Assembly: GCA_018897225.1 (NCBI GenBank)
Contig: JAHILC010000126.1
Location: 1-15,010 of the forward strand
From: Actinomycetota bacterium
Lineage (GTDB): Bacteria > Actinomycetota > Humimicrobiia > Humimicrobiales > Humimicrobiaceae
Direction of reading: 5' to 3'
Length of the DNA stretch: 15,010 bases
Under the pieces are notes generated by a model. The model ran no database searches. It saw nothing but the letters and a program-made list of their open reading frames with translations, and was not told the origin of the DNA. Shown here one piece after another: positions 1-6,899 of the stretch (the first letter of the stretch is position 1; every line of letters starts with the position of its first letter). Both the position numbers and the translations under genes were made by a program.

Positions 1-1
1 A

Positions 2-319
2 GCAACACTTCTTTATGCTGCAGGTTTTAAAGTAATAGATTTGGGCATAAATGTAAAAAGCGAAGATTTTCTTGCTGCTGTAAAAGAGCATGATGCAGAT
101 ATACTTGCAATGTCAGCTCTTCTTACTACAACTGCAATGGAGCAGAAAAAAGTAATAGAAGGATTAAAATCTGCCGGCCTCAGAGACAAGGTAAAAGTTA
201 TTGTAGGAGGAAGCCCCATAAACCAGGAGTTTGCAGATTCCATAGGAGCTGACGGATATGGCGCTACTGCTCCTGAGGGTGTAAAGATTGCCAGGAGGTT
301 GATGGGAATTGAGCAGTAA
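2..319 (+). CDS. Corrinoid (B12-binding) methyltransferase protein, C-terminal part
   Basis: This is the 3' end of a gene that starts before the window; its reading frame is open from base 2. The visible 105 residues are the second half of a B12-binding Rossmann domain of the MtaC/MtbC/MttC/MtgC type. They include an ATLLYAAGFKVIDLGINV strand-helix, an SALLTTT segment and a VIVGGSPIN segment that would line the cobalamin nucleotide tail pocket, and an ADGYGATAPEGV turn near the end. The DxHxxG histidine motif expected upstream is outside the window. In this family the protein carries a methyl-corrinoid between a substrate methyltransferase and a second methyltransferase acting on tetrahydrofolate or coenzyme M. 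It ends 61 bases before the MttB-like gene on the same strand, the usual partner arrangement. The family is clear; the methyl donor is unknown. Confidence 0.9.
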   Translation, partial: ATLLYAAGFKVIDLGINVKSEDFLAAVKEHDADILAMSALLTTTAMEQKKVIEGLKSAGLRDKVKVIVGGSPINQEFADSIGADGYGATAPEGVKIARRLMGIEQ

Positions 320-328
320 ATTTAGGTT

Positions 329-368
329 AAAACTATTTATACAAAAGATTATTTAAAAAACTATTTAT
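329..368 (+). repeat. Pair of 12-bp direct repeats between corrinoid gene and MttB-like gene
   Basis: AAAACTATTTAT occurs at 329-340 and again at 357-368, 28 bp apart, filling much of the 61-bp intercistronic gap. The second copy ends just before the GAGG ribosome binding site of the MttB-like gene. The function is unknown; it may be a chance repeat in AT-rich DNA. Confidence 0.5.
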
Positions 369-380
369 GCGAGGATTAAT

Positions 381-1829
381 ATGCAAAATGGATTTAAAAG
401 AAAATTTGAACCTTTAAAAATATTAACTTATAGCCAGGTGGAGCAAATACATACAGCTTCTTTAAATGTTTTGGATGAGGTTGGATTTAAATATGAATCA
501 AATAGGGCGCTAAAACTTCTTGAAGAGCATGGTTGCAGGGTTGATTATAAAACCATGATTGCAAAGATACCCCCGAGCCTCGTTGAATGGGCAATTACCA
601 AAACCCCATCAAGTTTCTACTTAAAAGCAAGAGATCCCGGAAAAAGTATAAGGCTTGGCGGAAATACCTTGTATTTTATGAATTCAACAGGAGCAAGATA
701 TGTAGATATAGATACCGGAATGGTAACAATGCCGACAATGGAGCAGAATAATATTGCCGTGCTAATATCTGACTCGCTGGATTCAGTTAATGTCTTCCCA
801 TCATACACTCCTTACTTTGAAATAGAAGGTGTTCCGCCTGTTATGTCATGCCCGGTTTCATGCGCACAAAGGCATAGATTTTCTACAAAGCCTTCCAGGG
901 GGGCGCAACCAAGTGATTCGTTCATATGGGAAACCCAAATCGCCCAGGCAGTCGGTGCCCAGATTATGGGTTGTGTAGAGGGCGCTGCGCCGCTGTCTCT
1001 GGCGGAAGATCCATGCAATGCAGCTTTTTACTATCTTGAAGCTGATTTTCCAATTTATATAGCCTCAGGTTCAATTATGGGTGGTTCTCACCCGATAACA
1101 ATAGCAGGTGCTTCTGTTTCACACAACGCTGAACTTCTGGCAATAATCGTTTTGCTCCAGTGCATAAAACCAGGCTGCGGAGTGATAGCAAACAATTTTG
1201 TGTCTGCAATGAATATGTCAACAGGTGATATAAATTTCGGCACTGCGGCCATAGCCCTGCACCAGATGGCTTTTAATCAGATTTGGCATTCGCTCTATAA
1301 GATACCGGTAAATAATACTGGATCAGCATTCTCTAATGCAAAGACAATTGATTACCAGCTTGGTGCAGAAAAACTTCCGCTTGCAACATGTTCTGCTCTT
1401 TCCGGCGCTAACTTAATTGTCCTTCATGGCGGCGTTACGGCAGAACTTGCCTATAATCCTGTGCTTGCAATCATTGATGATGACGTTGCAAAGACTATCG
1501 GGCGAATTGTCGAAGGCTTTACCGTAAGTGATGAAACTATTGGGCTTGATGTAATAAAAGAGGTTGGCTCAAGCGGTACGTTCCTTAATACTAAACAGAC
1601 AAGAACCATGTGGAAAACCGAAGATTATATGCCAAAGATATTTGATAAGACATCATACCAGGAGTGGATTAATTCAGGCAAAAAAACTGTTCTTGAAAAG
1701 GCGAAAGCAAGATACGAGGAAATTCTTGCTACCTACAAACCAATACTGGTAACTCCAGAACAGGACAGGGAAATTGATAGGATATTAAAGGAAGCTACAG
1801 AATATTATAAGAAGAAAGGCCTTATCTAG
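381..1829 (+). CDS. MttB-superfamily corrinoid methyltransferase without pyrrolysine
   Basis: The 482-residue product has the length and architecture of the trimethylamine/glycine-betaine methyltransferase family (MttB, MtgB, MtpB, MtcB). Visible family features are an N-terminal helical segment, a TIM barrel with GGNTLYFMNSTGARYVDIDTG-like strands near residues 92-113, the NTGSAFSNAKTIDYQLGAEK region near 311-330, and the typical Lys/Glu-rich C-terminal tail ending at a KPILVTPEQDREIDRIL-type helix. No in-frame TAG interrupts it and its own stop is TAG, so it belongs to the non-pyrrolysine branch, in which known members demethylate quaternary amines such as glycine betaine, proline betaine or carnitine. 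The start is an ATG preceded by GAGG at about 7 bases. It follows a corrinoid protein gene, its expected partner, and both are probably cotranscribed. The substrate cannot be read from sequence alone. Confidence 0.9.
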   Translation: MQNGFKRKFEPLKILTYSQVEQIHTASLNVLDEVGFKYESNRALKLLEEHGCRVDYKTMIAKIPPSLVEWAITKTPSSFYLKARDPGKSIRLGGNTLYFMNSTGARYVDIDTGMVTMPTMEQNNIAVLISDSLDSVNVFPSYTPYFEIEGVPPVMSCPVSCAQRHRFSTKPSRGAQPSDSFIWETQIAQAVGAQIMGCVEGAAPLSLAEDPCNAAFYYLEADFPIYIASGSIMGGSHPITIAGASVSHNAELLAIIVLLQCIKPGCGVIANNFVSAMNMSTGDINFGTAAIALHQMAFNQIWHSLYKIPVNNTGSAFSNAKTIDYQLGAEKLPLATCSALSGANLIVLHGGVTAELAYNPVLAIIDDDVAKTIGRIVEGFTVSDETIGLDVIKEVGSSGTFLNTKQTRTMWKTEDYMPKIFDKTSYQEWINSGKKTVLEKAKARYEEILATYKPILVTPEQDREIDRILKEATEYYKKKGLI

Positions 1830-1864
1830 GATTCAAATTAAACATATTGCAAAGGCTGTCTATC

Positions 1865-1904
1865 CAGAATGACATTTTAAAGAATGAATATGCAGAATGA
1901 TATT
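1865..1904 (+). repeat. AGAATGA repeats upstream of the transporter promoter
   Basis: AGAATGA occurs three times, at 1866-1872, 1881-1887 and 1894-1900. The outer two are part of a longer 12-bp repeat, CAGAATGAYATT, at 1865-1876 and 1893-1904. The last copy runs into the -35 box. The position fits an activator site, but this is inference. Confidence 0.45.
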
Positions 1905-1931
1905 GACAAAAGAAATGTAGTATGGTATCTT
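1903..1931 (+). promoter_or_regulatory. Sigma-70-type promoter of the sugar transporter operon
   Basis: A perfect -35 box TTGACA (1903-1908) is followed after 17 bp by TATCTT (1926-1931), matching four of six -10 positions. Transcription would begin near 1938, giving a leader of about 140 bases before the binding protein gene. This would separate the transporter operon from the corrinoid/MttB genes upstream. Confidence 0.6.
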
Positions 1932-1952
1932 TAAGAAAATCGTTTTTCTAAA
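1931..1952. promoter_or_regulatory. CG-centred imperfect palindrome, possible LacI-type operator 1
   Basis: This 22-bp sequence is centred on the CG at 1941-1942; 9 of its 11 base pairs are symmetric, with mismatches next to the centre and at the third pair from the outside. It lies directly downstream of the -10 box, over the expected transcription start. Its core AAATCGTTT recurs at 1994-2002. LacI-family operators are commonly palindromes with a central CG, and that family often controls CUT2 sugar operons. No regulator gene is in the window. Confidence 0.45.
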
Positions 1953-1988
1953 TATTTTCAATCAATTTTTAATAAAAAAAGTTGGTCT

Positions 1989-2008
1989 TTTATAAATCGT
2001 TTAATAAA
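1989..2008. promoter_or_regulatory. Second palindrome with the same AAATCGTTT core, possible operator 2
   Basis: This 20-bp sequence is centred on the CG at 1998-1999, exactly 57 bp downstream of the first palindrome centre; 8 of its 10 pairs are symmetric and it carries the same mismatch beside the centre. It lies in the leader of the transporter mRNA. A repressor bound at both sites is possible, though the evidence is sequence symmetry only. Confidence 0.4.
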
Positions 2009-2014
2009 GGAGGT
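2006..2014 (+). promoter_or_regulatory. Orphan Shine-Dalgarno sequence in the transporter leader
   Basis: AAAGGAGGT is a near-perfect ribosome binding site, but no ATG, GTG or TTG follows at the right distance. The closest possibility is a CTG at 2016 opening a nine-codon frame. The real binding protein start lies 67 bases further on behind its own AAAAGGAGGT. Both sites follow a TCTTTTATAAA stretch, so this may be a partial duplication of the leader or an mRNA-stabilising ribosome docking site. Confidence 0.45.
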
Positions 2015-2080
2015 ACTGACAGGTAAATTTTCTTTTCTTTTATAAAAAACACTTACAACTAATTACCAAAAGGAGGTATC

Positions 2081-3256
2081 ATGAAAAAAGCTATAATACT
2101 TATAGCAACAGCAATCACATTATTCCTGGTAGCATCAATCACACTATCAGGATGTGCTGTTGACCAACAGTCTGCAGTGCAGTCAGCAGTAGAATCTGCA
2201 CTTGAATCAGTAGCAGCAGAGACAACAGCAGTAGCAGCAGAGACAGCAGCAGCAGAGACTACGGCGGCAGTTGAGACAGGCGCATATGATTATTATGAAC
2301 TGCTCAGAGCATCAGCAATAAAAAATGAAGCATACCCTGATGCACCTGCTGCAGGACAAACTCTTGCATTCACAAACATTATGGGCGGTATCACATTCTG
2401 TGAAGCAGTATGGAAAAACGTCCAGGATCAGTGGGTACTTGCCGGTGGAGACCCTGCAAGCCTTTATTATGCAGACAACCAGTATGATGCAACTATAGGG
2501 CTAAAAAATGCCGACATCATGCTTGCTAAAAATCCAAATGTCCTTATAAACTTCCAGTTTGATTCAAAAGTTAACAGCATTATTTCCATCAAATTCGGCC
2601 AGGCAAATATTCCTATTATTGCAGTTGACGTTCCTACTCCGGGCGCTCCATTTATGGGTGTAAACAACTTTAAAGTCGCTTATTTAGCAGGTGAAGAAGC
2701 AATAAAACGGGTCGAAGACATGGGTGGTATTGATAAGATTGATAACATCATCCTCATGCAGATGCCTGCCGCAGGTGAAGTATTAATGCTTCGTTCAGAA
2801 GGTTTTTACCAGGCATTTGTTGACAAGTACGGCGCTGAAGTTATCGATCCCAAGACCGTCAGAGCTGATGGTGGCGCAGGTGAAGCAGAACAGGCTAATA
2901 AATCCATGACTGATGTACTTGCAACAATTCCTAACGCAAAAAATTGTGTTTTGACATCAATCAATGCACAGACAATGAGCGGTATTATTTCAGCTATCCA
3001 GACTGCAGGCAGATGGGATCCTGAAAAATGGATCGTAATCACACAGGGCGCTGACGAGACAGCAAACCAACAGATTGTTGACGGCCTTGTTAAAGCCTCC
3101 ATTGCATATTTCCCTGAAAGATACGGCGAATACCTTGTTCCAGCTTCAGTAGCGTTGATGAAAGGTGAAGTTGTACCACCGTTTATGTATGTTGAAAATG
3201 TAGTTATATCAATGGACAACATGAAGGATTATTATCCTGAAATGTTAACCAAATAA
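2081..3256 (+). CDS. Sugar ABC transporter substrate-binding lipoprotein (RbsB/RhaS-like)
   Basis: The 391-residue protein begins with a lipoprotein signal peptide: a KK start, a hydrophobic core and an LSGC lipobox with Cys25 as the probable lipidated residue. Residues 31 to about 66 form an Ala/Glu/Thr/Ser-rich linker, followed by a type I periplasmic binding protein fold (Peripla_BP_4). Typical stretches are LAFTNIMGGITFCEAVWKN, IPIIAVDVPTPGAPFMGVNN and VLTSINAQTMSGIISAIQ. Such proteins capture sugars outside the membrane and deliver them to a CUT2 permease. The ATG is supported by AAAAGGAGGT 4 bases upstream. It is the first gene of the transporter operon behind the 1903 promoter. A hairpin after its stop codon probably lets it be made in excess of the membrane parts. 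The ligand is not readable; rhamnose or a related sugar is inferred from neighbours. Confidence 0.9.
   Translation: MKKAIILIATAITLFLVASITLSGCAVDQQSAVQSAVESALESVAAETTAVAAETAAAETTAAVETGAYDYYELLRASAIKNEAYPDAPAAGQTLAFTNIMGGITFCEAVWKNVQDQWVLAGGDPASLYYADNQYDATIGLKNADIMLAKNPNVLINFQFDSKVNSIISIKFGQANIPIIAVDVPTPGAPFMGVNNFKVAYLAGEEAIKRVEDMGGIDKIDNIILMQMPAAGEVLMLRSEGFYQAFVDKYGAEVIDPKTVRADGGAGEAEQANKSMTDVLATIPNAKNCVLTSINAQTMSGIISAIQTAGRWDPEKWIVITQGADETANQQIVDGLVKASIAYFPERYGEYLVPASVALMKGEVVPPFMYVENVVISMDNMKDYYPEMLTK
2210..2260 (+). repeat. Imperfect tandem repeat encoding the lipoprotein linker
   Basis: GTAGCAGCAGAGACA is repeated exactly at 2210-2224 and 2231-2245 (period 21 bp), and a variant follows at 2246-2260. 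It encodes Ala-Ala-Glu-Thr units of the linker between the lipidated cysteine and the binding domain. A repeat of this kind can change length by slippage in whole codons. Confidence 0.75.
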
Positions 3257-3293
3257 GATGTTTGCTAATTCATAAGATGAGTTAAAACTATTA

Positions 3294-3336
3294 AAAATTG
3301 AGGGGGCTAATATAAATGTTTAGCCTCCTCAATTTT
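3294..3336 (+). terminator. Strong intergenic hairpin, terminator/attenuator between binding protein and ATPase genes
   Basis: The arms at 3294-3310 and 3320-3336 pair over 17 bp with a single G-T wobble, around a 9-base loop. The 3' arm ends in TTTT, as in a rho-independent terminator. It lies 37 bases after the binding protein stop and 20 bases before the ATPase start. Partial termination or 3'-end protection here would raise binding protein levels over the membrane components, as is common in binding-protein-dependent operons. Confidence 0.75.
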
Positions 3337-3356
3337 ATTATAAGGGTGGTGATATT

Positions 3357-4850
3357 GTGTCAGAAAATAATGGGGTTGTTTTGCGTATGGAGAATATTAC
3401 TAAAACATTCCCGGGTGTAGTGGCGCTTGATAATGTTTCAATAGACCTAAACAAAGGTGAAGTCCTTGGTATCCTTGGTGAAAACGGTGCCGGAAAATCA
3501 ACCCTTATAAAAATTTTAGCCGGAAATTATATAAAAGATTCCGGCGATATTTTTGTAGACGGCCAGAAATTTGAGATCAGGGGGCCTGCAGAAGCAGTTG
3601 CTTCCGGCATCAGGGTGATTTATCAGGAATTAAATACTCTCAACAATTTAACTGTTGCTGAAAATATATTTATTGGTGAACAGATAGTCAAGGGTCCATT
3701 CAGGGTTGTAGACTGGAAAACCATGATAAAAAGAGCTTTTGAGCTTCTGGATACTTTAAATGTCAAGCTTGACCCGAATGCTATAATGGGTGATTTAACC
3801 ATATCAGAAAAACAGATAGTGGAAATCGCGAAAGCAATTTCAAAAGAAGCGAAGATCCTTGTCATGGATGAGCCTACTGCAGCGCTTTCAGAAGAAGAAA
3901 CCCAGTCACTTTTCAAAATAATCAGGACTTTAAAATCAAAAGGTGTCTCTATAATTTATATTTCGCACAGGCTTAAAGAGATATTTGAAATAACTGACAG
4001 GGTAACGGTTCTGCGTGATGGTAAAAAAGTCGGGATTTTAAAAACAGAGGATACTGATGAAAACAAACTTGTAGAGATGATGGTCGGTAGGGATATAAAG
4101 GACATGTATCCCAAGAGGGAAGTAAAGATAGGCGATATTGTCATGAAAGTCCAAAACCTCAAAGCAGAAGGTTTTAATGATATCAGTTTTAGGCTTAAAA
4201 AAGGAGAAATCCTTGGGATATTCGGACTTTTGGGCTCAGGAAGGACATCATTGGTTAAAGCTCTATTTGGCGCAAACAAGATAAAGTCAGGCGAAATTTT
4301 TGTTAATGGAAAAAAACTGCATGTAAAAAGCCCAAGCATTGCAAGAGACGAGAAAATAGGGCTTGTACCTCTTGACAGGAAAACCGAAGGGCTGGCGCTA
4401 ATGATGGGAGTCAAAGAAAACATCACGCTTGCAAATATAAAGGATCTTGGAAAAAGCTTTTTAATTGCAAAAGCCAATGAGCGCAAAAAAGCAAATAAAT
4501 GGATTGAAGAAATAGGAATCAGGACTCCTTCAGTAGACCAGGAAGTGAACAGCCTTTCCGGTGGTAATCAACAGAAGGTAGTTCTTGCAAAATGGCTTGA
4601 AAGCGGTTCCCAGATAATAATATTGAACGAGCCCACAAGAGGAATCGATGTAGGGGCAAAAATAGAAATATATAAGCTTATGCAGGATCTTTGTGAGAGA
4701 GGCTCTTCAGTGATAATGATAAGCTCGGAACTTCCGGAAATAATGTCAATTGCTGACAGGATAATAGTGATGAGCAAGGGAAGATTCACGGATGAATATG
4801 CAAGAAAAGAAGCTTCTGAAGAAAAACTGCTTCATTCAGCTTGTTTATAA
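3357..4850 (+). CDS. Sugar ABC transporter ATP-binding protein, two NBDs (RbsA/MglA-like)
   Basis: The 497-residue protein contains two ABC cassettes, as in RbsA, MglA and RhaT. Cassette 1 has Walker A GENGAGKSTL (Lys47), a degenerate signature LTISEKQ (147-153) and Walker B LVMDEPTAAL (Asp171, Glu172). Cassette 2 has the family-typical degenerate Walker A GLLGSGRTSL with Arg296 in place of Lys, a good LSGGNQQKVVLAKWL signature, and IILNEPTRGIDVGAK, where Asn424 replaces the usual Walker B Asp. Cassette 1 therefore supplies the intact Walker motifs and cassette 2 the intact signature, consistent with one competent ATP site. The start is GTG behind AAGGGTGGTGAT. It follows the hairpin at 3294-3336, and the first permease starts 18 bases after its stop. 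It powers sugar import at the cytoplasmic membrane face. Confidence 0.95.
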   Translation: MSENNGVVLRMENITKTFPGVVALDNVSIDLNKGEVLGILGENGAGKSTLIKILAGNYIKDSGDIFVDGQKFEIRGPAEAVASGIRVIYQELNTLNNLTVAENIFIGEQIVKGPFRVVDWKTMIKRAFELLDTLNVKLDPNAIMGDLTISEKQIVEIAKAISKEAKILVMDEPTAALSEEETQSLFKIIRTLKSKGVSIIYISHRLKEIFEITDRVTVLRDGKKVGILKTEDTDENKLVEMMVGRDIKDMYPKREVKIGDIVMKVQNLKAEGFNDISFRLKKGEILGIFGLLGSGRTSLVKALFGANKIKSGEIFVNGKKLHVKSPSIARDEKIGLVPLDRKTEGLALMMGVKENITLANIKDLGKSFLIAKANERKKANKWIEEIGIRTPSVDQEVNSLSGGNQQKVVLAKWLESGSQIIILNEPTRGIDVGAKIEIYKLMQDLCERGSSVIMISSELPEIMSIADRIIVMSKGRFTDEYARKEASEEKLLHSACL

Positions 4851-4868
4851 GATTTTAAGGGGGGATAT

Positions 4869-5852
4869 ATGGCAGAAATAAAAGCAGCGGAGGTTTCGCA
4901 GAAGAAAAAGTCAGTACTGAACAATACTGCTATTCTTTTTTTAATCCTGGTTGCAATGTTCGGGATATTTTCTTATATCGGCCGGCCATGGTTCTTTTCC
5001 AGGTTAAACATCATTCCCATGATAAATAACCTGTCGTTTATAGGTATTGTTGCAGCAGTACTTACCATGGTCATGATCTCTGGAGAGATAGATTTTTCAG
5101 TCGGCGGCAATATCGGACTTACAGCATGCCTGACTGCTGTTCTTCTTGAGAGAGGCTTGCCGGGCTGGCTGGTAGTAATAATAGCCCTTGCTGCAGGCGC
5201 TGCGATGGGCGCTTTCAACGGTATGCTGGTTACGGTTATTGGAGTAAATTCAATAATGGCGACAATCGGCACAATGTTTATATGGCGAGGAATCGGTTAT
5301 ACACTTACCAACGGAGAGTCAATGCTTGCGATGAATCCGGTTATTGACTTTATTGGCAGGGGTTTTATTTTTAAAGTGATTCCCTTTCCCATTGTCCTGC
5401 TGGTTATAATTTTTGTACTGACATACGTAATAATGAACCACTCAAAGTGGGGCAGGAGGATTTATGCCATCGGAGCAAATCCGCTGGCATCTTACCTTTC
5501 CGGAATAAATGTCAAAAGAGTCAAGTTTATCGGTTTCTTATTATGCGGAATCACCGCTTCACTTGGCGGATTGATACTTACATCGCTTTCAGCAGTAGGA
5601 ATGCCTCAGCATGGCCAGGGTCTTGAGCTTGTAATAGTGTCCTCGATAATTTTAGGAGGTACTGTCCTGGGCGGCGGCAAAGGGCAGATACTGGGAACCC
5701 TGGCGGGAGTCCTCATATTAAGCATACTTTATAATTTCCTGACTATAATGAATGTATATTACTTTTATATTCAGATAGTCCAGGGTTCTGTTCTTATAAT
5801 TGTTGTTTCAACTTATGAAATAGGGCAGGCTATGAAGAGGAGGAGAATGTAA
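4869..5852 (+). CDS. Sugar ABC transporter permease 1 (RbsC/RhaP-like)
   Basis: The 327-residue, highly hydrophobic protein has about eight to ten likely membrane segments and the CUT2 permease (BPD_transp_2) hallmarks. These are GEIDFSVGGNIGL near residues 74-86, the cytoplasmic loop IGANPLASYLSGINVKRVKF near 202-221 that contacts the ATPase, and SSIILGGTVLGGGKGQILGT near 258-277. A basic tail, MKRRRM, ends it in the cytoplasm. Its ATG follows AAGGGGGGA very closely, and the next permease begins at the base after its stop codon, so translation is probably coupled. A transporter with two different permeases resembles RhaP/RhaQ or LsrC/LsrD rather than the homodimeric RbsC system. Confidence 0.93.
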   Translation: MAEIKAAEVSQKKKSVLNNTAILFLILVAMFGIFSYIGRPWFFSRLNIIPMINNLSFIGIVAAVLTMVMISGEIDFSVGGNIGLTACLTAVLLERGLPGWLVVIIALAAGAAMGAFNGMLVTVIGVNSIMATIGTMFIWRGIGYTLTNGESMLAMNPVIDFIGRGFIFKVIPFPIVLLVIIFVLTYVIMNHSKWGRRIYAIGANPLASYLSGINVKRVKFIGFLLCGITASLGGLILTSLSAVGMPQHGQGLELVIVSSIILGGTVLGGGKGQILGTLAGVLILSILYNFLTIMNVYYFYIQIVQGSVLIIVVSTYEIGQAMKRRRM

Positions 5853-6833
5853 ATGGAAAAAGTTGAGAAAAAATATTCCGCATTTATGAATTTTTTAAGG
5901 ACACCGACTCCTACTTTGATAGGCATTTATATCGTTATGTTTATACTGTTTTCCCTGGCAAGCAAGAATTTTCTTGTAATCCAGAACATCAAGGGAATTT
6001 TTAATAATTTTGCAGTATACGGTATCCTTTCTGCCGGGGTAACAATTGTAATGATCGGCGGCGGTTTTGATCTTTCAATTGGCTCAACTGCAGGTCTTGC
6101 CGGGATAGTAAGTGCGGTGCTGCTTATGAAAAATATAGAAGTTCCTACTCCGGTGGTGTTTTTGATAGCGATAGTGATCGGATGTACTGTGGGGCTTATT
6201 AATGGGATTATTATTACAAAAGTCGGTATTAACCCCATTATTACAACTCTCGGTATGCTTGCAATAATAAGGGGGGTATGTTATTTCTGGGCTGATTTAA
6301 ATCCCAGAATATACAATGTTTTTGTGCAGAATCTGGGAAGGATTTACATTGGAAATGTTTTTCCAATAACTACTATTTATATAATAGTTGCTTTTGTTAT
6401 TTTGACTTTGGTGCTGAAATTTACGCGTTTCGGAAGAGATCTGTTTACAATCGGGGGCAATGAAAACCTGGCAAGATTGGCCGGTATCCATGTCGACAGG
6501 ATAAAGATCATTTCTTATGTGATTTCCGGGTTTTTCTGTTCAATTGCAGGATTGCTTCTGATATCACAGCTTGGTTCAGGAAGGCCGGAATATGGAACCG
6601 GCGCTGAGCTTGAAGTCCTTACAATAATAGTTTTGGGAGGTGTTGTTGTTGGCGGCGGCAAAGGCAATTTTTTGGGTGTGTTTATCGCCCTTATCATAAT
6701 CCAGACAATCTCAAATGGGATGGTGCTTCTAGCTGTGCCTGTGTTTATGAGGATGGTTGTAAAGGGTGCACTTTTAGTTTTAGTCATTGCAATTGATGCA
6801 CTGCGAAGCAGGAGAAATTTGCAGCTTTACTGA
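5853..6833 (+). CDS. Sugar ABC transporter permease 2 (RbsC/RhaQ-like)
   Basis: This 326-residue membrane protein is a second, diverged CUT2 permease. It shows GGGFDLSIGSTAGLAG near residues 68-83, the loop IGGNENLARLAGIHVDRIKI and the glycine-rich ILGGVVVGGGKGNFLGVF, each at the position matching permease 1. It begins immediately after the stop codon of permease 1, and its ribosome site (GAGGAGGAG) lies inside the end of that gene, which supports translational coupling and heterodimer formation. It ends 66 bases before the isochorismatase-family gene. Sugar specificity cannot be read from the permease. Confidence 0.93.
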   Translation: MEKVEKKYSAFMNFLRTPTPTLIGIYIVMFILFSLASKNFLVIQNIKGIFNNFAVYGILSAGVTIVMIGGGFDLSIGSTAGLAGIVSAVLLMKNIEVPTPVVFLIAIVIGCTVGLINGIIITKVGINPIITTLGMLAIIRGVCYFWADLNPRIYNVFVQNLGRIYIGNVFPITTIYIIVAFVILTLVLKFTRFGRDLFTIGGNENLARLAGIHVDRIKIISYVISGFFCSIAGLLLISQLGSGRPEYGTGAELEVLTIIVLGGVVVGGGKGNFLGVFIALIIIQTISNGMVLLAVPVFMRMVVKGALLVLVIAIDALRSRRNLQLY

Positions 6834-6899
6834 TAAAAAAACAACAGATCATAGTTTTAATAATAATTATAAAGAAGTATTAGGTACAGCGGCTCAAAA

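Noticed and set aside
1827..1829. TAG at the end of the MttB-like gene as a pyrrolysine codon
   Set aside because: It lies at the end of a full 482-codon product; read-through would add only three codons before TAA, and pyrrolysine in MttB is internal.
2171..2278. CRISPR-like or tandem array in the binding protein gene
   Set aside because: The repeats are in frame, lack spacers and encode an ordinary lipoprotein linker.
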